DNA from: Rhodoferax sp.
GTDB taxonomy: Bacteria; Pseudomonadota; Gammaproteobacteria; Burkholderiales; Burkholderiaceae_C
DNA length: 15,275 bases
Reading direction: 5' to 3'
NCBI GenBank assembly: GCA_020048255.1
Contig: JAIFMR010000183.1
Coordinates: forward strand, 1 to 15,275
Shown: piece after piece, positions 1 through 6,247 of the stretch
Numbering within the stretch: position 1 is the first letter of the stretch
Layout: every line of letters begins with the position of its first letter
Notes under the pieces: generated by a model
What the model saw: the letters and a program-made list of their open reading frames with translations, nothing else
Told to the model about the DNA's origin: nothing
Database searches by the model: none
Position numbers and translations under genes: made by a program

Positions 1-15
1 GCGGATGAATTTCAT
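1..15 (-). CDS. Start of a truncated gene, first five codons only
   Basis: Reading the minus strand from base 15 gives ATG and four more codons (MKFIR) before the window ends. An AAGGGG stretch lies about 5 bases upstream of the ATG, a good ribosome binding site, and the start is 10 bases past the stop of the SHP-type cytochrome gene, so the two are probably co-transcribed. In organisms with SHP-like cytochromes the partners are usually a diheme cytochrome c (DHC) and a membrane cytochrome b, so this may be one of them. That identity is inference from gene order; five residues cannot show it. Confidence 0.4.
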
Positions 16-25
16 GGAGACCCCT

Positions 26-421
26 TTACTTGACAGACAACACATAGGTCATGAAGTAACCCTTTTCCTGGGTGGTGCAGGCCCGGCCCAGCGCGTCATT
101 GCAGTTGCGCTTGAACCATTTTTCGACCTGTGCGGCATCGGTAAAACGCTTGGGGTTAACGCTGGGTGCTAAGGGGTCAATGGCCTTGTTGGTCTTGGCG
201 TGTTTGCCCGCATTCTTCGGCGAATCGGTGTGGCACGAGGCGCAGGACAACTGGTTGGGGCCTTCGGTCTTGTACAGCTTTTCGCCGGCAGCAACGCTGA
301 AAGTCCCTTTGATTTCGGCCTTGTAGCCATCCAGGATGGGATTGGCCAGGGCGGCCAGCGGCAGGGCCATCACCAGGCTGGCCAGCAGTGCGGTACAACG
401 GTCACCAACAATGGGACTCAT
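26..421 (-). CDS. SHP-type monoheme cytochrome c (DUF1924 family)
   Basis: A 131-residue exported c-type cytochrome. Residues 1-26 form a signal peptide with a hydrophobic core and a likely cut after ALA26. The single heme site is CASCH (C60, C63, H64). The C-terminal half closely resembles sphaeroides heme protein (SHP) as I remember it: a DPLAPS stretch, RFTDAAQVEKW, then RNCND with C107 and C115 placed like the SHP disulfide and N106 in the position of the Asn that is the distal, displaceable heme ligand. SHP binds oxygen and NO transiently and receives electrons from a diheme cytochrome, so a periplasmic redox role is expected, though the true substrate is unknown. ATG at 421 is the first in-frame start after a stop codon. 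An AGGAGG at 449-454 is about 27 bases upstream, too far to serve it. The gene follows the broken dsbD by 90 bases. Confidence 0.85.
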   Translation of the reverse strand: MSPIVGDRCTALLASLVMALPLAALANPILDGYKAEIKGTFSVAAGEKLYKTEGPNQLSCASCHTDSPKNAGKHAKTNKAIDPLAPSVNPKRFTDAAQVEKWFKRNCNDALGRACTTQEKGYFMTYVLSVK

Positions 422-460
422 CCGAGATCGAGCGCAAGCTTAACGATGCCTCCTTAAGAA

Positions 461-489
461 ATTCTTAGTTCCAGTTGAGTCGGTTGCAA
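461..489 (-). promoter_or_regulatory. Possible sigma-70 promoter before the SHP-type cytochrome gene
   Basis: On the minus strand TTGCAA (489-484) is followed after 17 bases by AAGAAT (466-461), a 4 of 6 match to the -10 consensus. It lies in the 90-base gap between dsbD and the cytochrome gene, about 40 bases upstream of its ATG. The match is partial and could be chance; the cytochrome may equally be read from the dsbD promoter. Confidence 0.2.
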
Positions 490-511
490 CTTGGAACGTC
501 ACCGGAGCGCT

Positions 512-1423
512 TCAATTGTTCAGGGCTGCCACCGCTGCGCGTAATTCCGAGCTGGACAAAATTTCTGAGAAAACGACAGGCGGTCGCCCGGGTGCTTGCA
601 GCACGTAAACCGGCACGCCATTGCGTCCGAGTTGCGCCAGAGCGGCCGTGATGACAGGGTCACGCCGGGTCCAGTCGGCGCGCAGCAGGGTGACTTTCTT
701 GGCGTCAAAGTCACTCAGCACCGCCTCATCGGCCAAGGCGTTTTGTTTGTTGTACTGGCAGGTGACGCACCACGCCGCGGTGAAATCAATAAACACCGGC
801 GTATTGGCTGCCAGCAGTTGAGCCACCTTGTCAGGTGACCAAGTCTGCCAGCGTTCGCTGTTCGAGGCGCTGGACAGGGTTTGCACTTGGATGACATTTT
901 TGCCGATAGCCCCCGTCAGTAAAGCCAGGATAGCTATTGAAATGGAAGCGGCGATCCAGCGGCTTTGGCGGTGCAGCGTGAAGGACCACAACACCAGCGC
1001 CAGCGCCACCAGCAGGGCCAGCAGGGCGCCTGCGCCATTGATGCCGCTTTGCTGACCCAGCACCCAGACCAGCCAGACTACTGTGGCGAACATCGGAAAC
1101 GCCATGGCCCGCCGGAACGTGTCCATCCAGGCGCCGGGTCGTGGCAGTGCCCGCGCCAAAGCTGGTGACCAGCTCGCCGCTAGAAAAGGCAGGGCCATGC
1201 CGACACCCAGTGCCACAAAAATCAGCAAGGCCTGCAAGGTTGGCAAACCCAGCGCCAAGCCGAGAGATGCACCCATGAAGGGTGCCGTGCAGGGCGATGC
1301 AATCACCACCGCCAAAATACCCGATAAGAAGGCGTTCACTGCCGGGTTCTTGGCTTCCAGAGACGCCAGGCTGCTGGGCACAAACTGACCAAACTCAAAC
1401 AGTCCCGCCAAGTTCAGACCCAT
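512..1423 (-). CDS. DsbD C-terminal piece: membrane helices plus thioredoxin domain
   Basis: 303 residues opening with MGLNLAGLFEFGQF, which in relatives is internal sequence at the end of the third membrane helix. The second membrane redox cysteine is C45 in IASPCTAPF. Further hydrophobic helices lie at about 30-58, 61-83, 108-124, 130-149 and 158-175, and the C-terminal thioredoxin-like domain has FTAAWCVTC (C219, C222). Its ATG overlaps the stop of the N-terminal piece by 10 bases (ATGGGTCTGA), so translational re-initiation is formally possible, but no ribosome site is evident and the third helix would still be missing. I read this as the downstream half of one damaged gene. Codons for about residues 162-176 overlap a possible dispersed repeat copy. 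Confidence 0.6.
   Translation of the reverse strand: MGLNLAGLFEFGQFVPSSLASLEAKNPAVNAFLSGILAVVIASPCTAPFMGASLGLALGLPTLQALLIFVALGVGMALPFLAASWSPALARALPRPGAWMDTFRRAMAFPMFATVVWLVWVLGQQSGINGAGALLALLVALALVLWSFTLHRQSRWIAASISIAILALLTGAIGKNVIQVQTLSSASNSERWQTWSPDKVAQLLAANTPVFIDFTAAWCVTCQYNKQNALADEAVLSDFDAKKVTLLRADWTRRDPVITAALAQLGRNGVPVYVLQAPGRPPVVFSEILSSSELRAAVAALNN
896..943 (-). repeat. Possible diverged copy of the ~45-bp dispersed repeat, inside dsbD
   Basis: Read on the minus strand, AATAGCT is followed after exactly 19 bases by GGGCTATCGGCAAAAAT. The right-hand block matches the intergenic copy at 9541-9580 at 14 of 17 positions, and the left end at 6 of 7, with identical spacing; the middle 19 bases barely match. 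It codes in frame for IAILALLTGAIGKN, the last membrane helix before the thioredoxin domain. Homologous DsbD proteins also have a helix here, so this is the least certain of the four copies. Confidence 0.4.
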
Positions 1424-2619
1424 CGCTGAAAGCCCCAGCCTAATTGTTCACCCGCGCTGCGCAGCGCCAGCATCAGGGCGCCCAGGGCCAAAAACGACAA
1501 AACCACACCGGCACTGTACGCCAGGCCGCTGATGCGGTGGCCGTGGCGCTCGTTCGGGTGGCGGGTAAAGCTCACCACCTTGATGGCCAGCACTGGAAAC
1601 ACGCAGGGCATCAGGTTCAAAATCATGCCGCCCAACAGAGCCCCCAAGAGAGCCAGCCAGAAACTCGGCGGTACCGGTGCGGGTAACGTGGGGCCTGCCG
1701 GTATCACCACCGGATCCATCGCACTGCTGGCCCCGGGCGGTGCATCGGCTGGCCAACTGCCGCTGACCTGGGCTTGGCTGGCAAAACCGCTGCGTTTCCC
1801 CCCGACTTCGGCCACCAGCACCAACGGCAGAGTCTGCGGGCTGGCGCTGCGGTGGGTGGCGATGGGCACACTGGCAGTCCACACCGCACCTTGCCAGGCT
1901 TGTGTCCAAGACGCGGCGGTTTCGATCACCTCGGCGATTTCCGGGAAAAACTCAAGCGTCTTGCCTTGCAGTGCGGTGGGCAGCCCGTTGACCGACACCT
2001 TCAATGCGCGGCCTTCAATGGTGATGCTGCTCTGCCCCGTTAAGATTTTCGGCTGGGCTACCAAGGCGGCGGCAAAGGCGCCGGCGGCCAAGGCGGTAGA
2101 GCCCTGGACCGGCAGGCGCAACACAAACTCGCCATCCTGGGGCACACATTCCTGTTTGCAGGCCAGCCAACTGGCCTGCAATTTGATCTCCAGCTCGGGG
2201 TTCAGTGTGGAGGGCTTGAAGTCGGGCGTGATGGTCAGTGGCACGGGCAGCAGCACGCTGCCGTCATAGCCATAGTTGGCCAGGTTGCCAATCGGCAGCT
2301 TTTTCGGGACCGGCCAGGCAATGTCGCCCGCCAGCACGCCCACCGGCAAGGTCCAGCTCAGGGTGGTGGGTTGCCCGGAGTCGCCGGCGTTTTTCCAGTA
2401 GGTGTGCCACTCGGGTTGATGCTGCAGCTGCAAGCCGACCCACACCGTTTTGCCCGGGCCGGCACCATCTGGTGCATGCGCCATAAGCTCGGCGCGCACC
2501 TGCTCGGTGGTGACGGTGGTGCTTAAGCCATTGGGGATGGCAGCCCAGGTGGGTGTTGTGCTGCAGGCTGCAAATAAGAGAGCGAATAAAGGGCGATAGA
2601 GGGGAATCAGGGAGGACAT
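1414..2619 (-). CDS. DsbD N-terminal piece: alpha domain plus first membrane helices
   Basis: About 401 residues from the ATG at 2619. The frame runs back to a TTG at 2685, but the ATG puts a proper signal peptide at the N-terminus (MSSLIPLYRPLFALLF, likely cut after TWA), so I chose it; no strong ribosome site is visible before either. The periplasmic domain carries the redox pair C154/C158 in CKQEC, the usual spot for a DsbD_N domain. A Pro/Ala-rich linker leads to the first membrane helix, with C339 in LMPCVFPVLAIK. A second helix (AYSAGVVLSFLALGALMLAL) follows, then LGWGFQ. After GFQ the frame reads only RWV and stops, where family members continue into the third helix. On its own it has one of the two membrane cysteines and no thioredoxin domain. 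Confidence 0.6.
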   Translation of the reverse strand: MSSLIPLYRPLFALLFAACSTTPTWAAIPNGLSTTVTTEQVRAELMAHAPDGAGPGKTVWVGLQLQHQPEWHTYWKNAGDSGQPTTLSWTLPVGVLAGDIAWPVPKKLPIGNLANYGYDGSVLLPVPLTITPDFKPSTLNPELEIKLQASWLACKQECVPQDGEFVLRLPVQGSTALAAGAFAAALVAQPKILTGQSSITIEGRALKVSVNGLPTALQGKTLEFFPEIAEVIETAASWTQAWQGAVWTASVPIATHRSASPQTLPLVLVAEVGGKRSGFASQAQVSGSWPADAPPGASSAMDPVVIPAGPTLPAPVPPSFWLALLGALLGGMILNLMPCVFPVLAIKVVSFTRHPNERHGHRISGLAYSAGVVLSFLALGALMLALRSAGEQLGWGFQRWV

Positions 2620-2912
2620 GGTTGATGTTGGAGTCGGGTCGAGAAAATGAGTTCCTGAGGCCGGGTGTGCTGCAGGCGGTGTCAAGGCGACATCAGGGCC
2701 GCTTCGGCCTAAGCGTTAACCAGCGCACCGTCTTTTAAAAAATAGTCAATAATGTTCTCACGCAGAATCAAACAGTCGGAGTTTCATGGCGCGCATTCAC
2801 GCAACATCCAGAGGTTTTTGCCGGTCCGATTCATGGGTCGGGCATCGCCGCACTTTAACAGGGCGGTTTTCGGGCTGGTTTGAGACGGTATGGATAAATA
2901 CCAGGAGGATTC
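2620..2912. other. Divergent intergenic region between dsbD and the signalling operon
   Basis: About 293 bases separate the dsbD start (minus) from the response regulator start (plus), and both promoters should lie here. I found no pair of -35/-10 elements with acceptable spacing for either direction. An A/T-rich patch at 2733-2755 includes TTGACT on the minus strand (2749-2744) but has no matching -10. Bases 2889-2899 (TATGGATAAAT) could contain a weak -10 for the plus-strand operon. No long inverted repeat or open frame of note was seen. Confidence 0.4.
2903..2908 (+). promoter_or_regulatory. Strong ribosome binding site of the EAL response regulator
   Basis: AGGAGG ends 4 bases before the ATG at 2913. 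It is a perfect anti-16S match at workable spacing and fixes this start over any downstream alternative. The two following genes lack such a site and depend on overlap coupling. Confidence 0.7.
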
Positions 2913-5159
2913 ATGGAATCATCTGACCCAGATGCAGACCTGATGGAATTTGTCGACGATGAGCCGGAGGCAGCGGGCGCTGCGCTGGTCCATGGTGCAG
3001 GGTTCTGGCGCATTTTGATCATCGACGACGACCTGGATGTGCACCAGGCGACCCTGTTTTCTTTGGAGTCCCTTCAGCTGTTTGGCCGTCGATTGCAGTT
3101 TTTGCATGCCTATTCGGCCCAGCAGGCGCGCCAATTGCTGCTCACCGAGTCTGATCTTGCGCTGATCCTGCTCGATGTGGTGATGGAAACACCCGAAGCC
3201 GGTCTGGAGCTGGTGGACTTCATTCGCAATACAGCCCATTTGAAGAATTCACGCATTGTCTTGCGCACCGGCCAGCCCGGCTATGCACCTGAGCAAGAGA
3301 CGATTCTGCGTTACGACATCAACGACTACAAAACCAAGTCCGAACTCACCCACCACAAGTTGGCCACCTCGGTGACGGCCGCTATCCGCTCTTATCAGCA
3401 GCTGTGTGTCATGGACGCCAATCGCCAGGGCTTGGAGCTGATCGTACAAGCCAGCGGCTGTCTGCTCGAAACCCAGGGCCTGCATATGTTCGCCGGCGGA
3501 GTCATCACGCAGCTCGCGGCGATTCTGGGGACCTCCCCCGATGGACTGGTATGCGCCCAGGGTGATTGGAGCAACCAGCAATGCACGGTGGTGGCGGCGG
3601 CCGGCCAGTTTGCGCACTTGATCGATCAGCCGCTGGAAACCGTTCCCAACGACCATGTTCGTCAGTCGTTGTTCACCGCGCTGCAATCCGGGCAGAGTCA
3701 CCACGGCACTTTTGAAACTGTGCTGTATTTTGGTCAGAAAGAAGGTTTGAGCATGGCCGCCTATGTGGGGTCTGCCGTTCGCCCCCGCGAGATTGATTCC
3801 AGCCTGCTGAGCGTGTTTGCCTTGAACATGAGCGTGTGTCTGCGCAATCTGGTGCTCATGCACCGTTTGCAGAACGATGCCTATGTGGACCCCTTGCTGC
3901 GTTTGCCCAACCGCACCCGTTTCATTGAAACCATCAGCCAGCGTCTGTCGGGCGCCACCCAGAGCGACACCGTGGCGCTGGTCGATGTCGATGACTTTTC
4001 GGCTGTCAATGATTTGATGGGACACGCGTATGGCGACGAATTGTTGCGGGCCTTTGCCAATCATTTGGTGCACAGTCTGGGCAGTGATGTTTATCTGGCC
4101 CGTGTCGCCAGCAATACCTTTGGCTTGCTGGGGCCGCGTGATGTCTTGACCCCGCAGCGGCTGGCAGCCACCGCACACCATGCTGTGATGGTGTTTGAGC
4201 AGCCGCATGTGGTGTCCGTGACCGCAGCCATTGCGGTGCTGGACGATTCCTCTTACAGCGGGGCGGACTGGCTGAAGAACGCCAGCATCGCGCTGAAGCA
4301 CGCCAAGCGCCATCAGCGAGGCGGCTATGAGTGTTATTCGGCTGACATGGCCAGCCAGTCCCGCAGCCGGGCCCAACTGCTGGCCAATCTGCATCAAGCC
4401 TTTGGCGAAGACCGGCTGTTCATTGCCTATCAGCCCCAAGTGGATTTGCATACTGGTGCATTGATTGGCATGGAAGCCCTGCTGCGCTGGCGCACCGAAG
4501 ACGGGCAGATGATTGCGCCGGACCAGTTCATTCCGATTGCCGAGCAATCGGGCTTGATTGTCAGCCTGGGGGACTGGGTGCTGCAAACCGCTTGCCGCGA
4601 CATGCGCCTGATCCGGGACCAGGGCCTGGCCTCGTGCCATATGGCGGTGAACGTGTCGGTGGTGCAGCTGCGCAGCCCCGGTTTTGTGCCGCGCGTGCTG
4701 GAGGTGCTGGCGCAAAGCGGCTTGCGTCCCCAGGAGCTGGAGCTGGAAATCACCGAGTCCATTGCCATGTTGGGCGCCGATGCGGCCGCAAGCATGCTGC
4801 GCCAACTGCGTGCGGCCGGAATTGCGGTGTCGATCGACGATTTTGGCACCGGGTATTCCTCGTTGAGTTATCTTGAAAAAATGCCGCTTGACCGGATCAA
4901 GATTGACCGCGCATTTGTCATCCAGCTGGGCCAGGAAGGCAGTCCGCGCATTGCCGAAATGATCACCCAACTGGGGCACAAACTGGACTTACGGGTACTG
5001 GCCGAAGGCATCGAGGACGCCGCCGCCTGGGCCGCTTTGCGCGACATGGGGTGCCACGAAGGCCAAGGCTATTTCATTTCCCGTCCCCTTGACTTTGTGG
5101 CACTGTGCGGCTGGCTTGCACGACGCCCGCAAAATGTCAGCGAATATGGGCTGGTTTGA
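2913..5159 (+). CDS. REC-DUF3369-GGDEF(degenerate)-EAL response regulator, c-di-GMP phosphodiesterase
   Basis: 748 residues. A receiver domain (about 33-160) has the acidic pair D38/D39, phospho-acceptor D88 (ILLDVV), T119 and K142 (DYKTK). A DUF3369 region follows (about 165-315). The GGDEF domain (about 322-475) keeps LPNR and GHAYGDE, but the signature is ASNTF at 399-403, so it should not make c-di-GMP. The EAL domain (about 485-740) has EALLRW (E521), N580, E612, DDFGTG (D642, D643), K663, E698 and Q718, the full set expected of an active phosphodiesterase that opens c-di-GMP. No DNA-binding or membrane segment is present, so it acts in the cytoplasm. It is first in a three-gene unit and is presumably phosphorylated by the kinase at 6244-8940. 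Output through c-di-GMP lowering is inference from intact residues; the DUF3369 function is not known to me. Confidence 0.9.
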   Translation: MESSDPDADLMEFVDDEPEAAGAALVHGAGFWRILIIDDDLDVHQATLFSLESLQLFGRRLQFLHAYSAQQARQLLLTESDLALILLDVVMETPEAGLELVDFIRNTAHLKNSRIVLRTGQPGYAPEQETILRYDINDYKTKSELTHHKLATSVTAAIRSYQQLCVMDANRQGLELIVQASGCLLETQGLHMFAGGVITQLAAILGTSPDGLVCAQGDWSNQQCTVVAAAGQFAHLIDQPLETVPNDHVRQSLFTALQSGQSHHGTFETVLYFGQKEGLSMAAYVGSAVRPREIDSSLLSVFALNMSVCLRNLVLMHRLQNDAYVDPLLRLPNRTRFIETISQRLSGATQSDTVALVDVDDFSAVNDLMGHAYGDELLRAFANHLVHSLGSDVYLARVASNTFGLLGPRDVLTPQRLAATAHHAVMVFEQPHVVSVTAAIAVLDDSSYSGADWLKNASIALKHAKRHQRGGYECYSADMASQSRSRAQLLANLHQAFGEDRLFIAYQPQVDLHTGALIGMEALLRWRTEDGQMIAPDQFIPIAEQSGLIVSLGDWVLQTACRDMRLIRDQGLASCHMAVNVSVVQLRSPGFVPRVLEVLAQSGLRPQELELEITESIAMLGADAAASMLRQLRAAGIAVSIDDFGTGYSSLSYLEKMPLDRIKIDRAFVIQLGQEGSPRIAEMITQLGHKLDLRVLAEGIEDAAAWAALRDMGCHEGQGYFISRPLDFVALCGWLARRPQNVSEYGLV

Positions 5160-6247
5160 CGGGCCTGTTGCTGGCGGTGGGATTGGCTGCCTGTGACAAG
5201 GCGCCGCTGTCGGTGGGTTATCTGGGTGGCATCACCGGGCATGCATCTGATCTGGGAACAGCCGGGCGCGATGGCGCGTTGCTGGCGGTTGAGCAGGTGA
5301 ATCAGCAGGGCGGAATCCGCGGCGCATTGATCAAATTGCATGAATTTGATGACCAGCAACAACCCGCTTCCTTGCCCAAATTGTTTGACGAGGTTAAGAA
5401 GTCGGGCGTCTTGGCTGTGGTCGGGCCCATGACCAGCAGCGTGGCTGCAGCATGGATTCCTCTGGCCAATCAAGCCCAACTGCTGACCGTGTCGCCGACT
5501 GTGACCAGCAGCGACTTCACGGCTCGCGACGACTACTTCTTCCGGGTGATTTCAGACACCCGTGATTACGCCCAGCGCAGCGCGACCAATTACGCCAACG
5601 ATCCGCGCTGGCGCCGGTTTGCAGCCGTGTTTGATGAGCGCAATGCGGCTTACACGCGGAGCTGGTTGCAGCACTTTCGCGATGCCATGGGCCAGCATGG
5701 CGCTGAGCCGGTGTCGCAGATCGGCTTCGGTTTGCCGGGCAGTCCGACCCTGGCAGAGGTGGTTCAGTCCACGGCATTGGCCAAGCCGCAAGCCGTGGTG
5801 TTGATTTCCAATGCTGTGGACACGGCGAAGTTGGCGCATTTGTTTCGCCAGCACAACCCGACCCTTCCCCTGGCGGGGGTGGAGTGGTCGGCCACCGAGC
5901 AGTTGCTGACCTTGGGCGGGCCTGCGGTGGAGGGGATGACGATCGCCCAGTTCATGGACCATCAGGACAAATCGGCGAGTTATCTTGGATTTGCTCAGGC
6001 ATTTCAGCACCGCTTTGGTCGCGCGCCCGGCTTTGCCGAACTGGCCGCTTTTGACGCCATGCAGGTGCTGCTGACCGCTTTGGTGCAGCAGCACCCAGAT
6101 GAATCGCTGAAGGCCGGCGTGCTGCGTCTGCGACAGTTTCAGGGCATGCAGCAACCCATCGTGTTTGATGAGTTTGGTGACTCCAGTCGGCGTGCCGTGG
6201 TCTCTGTCGTCAAAAACAGAACTTATCAGACGCTGGACAGCCCATGA
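5105..6247 (+). CDS. Periplasmic-binding-protein lipoprotein (LivJ-like, type I fold), likely sensor partner
   Basis: 380 residues from GTG 5105. The N-terminus has basic residues, a hydrophobic core (AGLTGLLLAVG) and a lipobox LAAC with C30 as the lipidated residue, so it is a lipoprotein. Asp at +2 is the classic inner-membrane retention signal in enterobacteria. The rest resembles branched-chain amino acid/amide-type receptors (Peripla_BP_6): VGYLGGITG, AGRDGALLAVEQVNQQGGIRG, VVGPMTSSVAAAW and TVSPT. The ligand cannot be told. GTG 5105 overlaps the response regulator by 55 bases without a clear ribosome site. TTG 5156 would overlap by TTGA, but then the signal peptide has no positive charge, so I prefer GTG. 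Its stop overlaps the kinase start (ATGA). No permease or ATPase gene is adjacent, so a sensory rather than transport role is inferred. Confidence 0.82.
   Translation: MRLACTTPAKCQRIWAGLTGLLLAVGLAACDKAPLSVGYLGGITGHASDLGTAGRDGALLAVEQVNQQGGIRGALIKLHEFDDQQQPASLPKLFDEVKKSGVLAVVGPMTSSVAAAWIPLANQAQLLTVSPTVTSSDFTARDDYFFRVISDTRDYAQRSATNYANDPRWRRFAAVFDERNAAYTRSWLQHFRDAMGQHGAEPVSQIGFGLPGSPTLAEVVQSTALAKPQAVVLISNAVDTAKLAHLFRQHNPTLPLAGVEWSATEQLLTLGGPAVEGMTIAQFMDHQDKSASYLGFAQAFQHRFGRAPGFAELAAFDAMQVLLTALVQQHPDESLKAGVLRLRQFQGMQQPIVFDEFGDSSRRAVVSVVKNRTYQTLDSP

Larger units (their letters stand above)
512..2619 (-). pseudogene. dsbD: DsbD-family protein-disulfide reductase, frame broken
   Basis: Taken together the two frames give all DsbD parts in order: signal peptide, periplasmic alpha domain with CKQEC, first membrane cysteine in LMPCVFPV, second membrane cysteine in ASPCTAPF, and C-terminal thioredoxin-like domain with WCVTC. 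DsbD family proteins carry electrons from cytoplasmic thioredoxin across the inner membrane to periplasmic oxidised thiols, including those needed for cytochrome c maturation. The reading frame is lost at 1414-1423, and relatives have about 17 more residues there (the third membrane helix), so roughly 50 bases seem to be missing and the length lost is not a multiple of three. It is either a real recent inactivation or an assembly error. The next gene encodes a c-type cytochrome, a plausible beneficiary. Confidence 0.75.

Noticed and set aside
2701..2745. Minus-strand sequence resembling the dispersed repeat (TGCGC, GGTTAACGC, TTAGGCC)
   Set aside because: The distance between the left and right blocks is about 7 bases short of the fixed spacing in the other copies, and the AGCT block is missing; similarity is too weak.
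3249..4979. Long minus-strand open frame of 576 codons
   Set aside because: It is antisense to the REC-DUF3369-EAL gene, whose domains and motifs are unmistakable; the translation has His/Gln-rich, low-order composition with no motif. High GC leaves such frames open.
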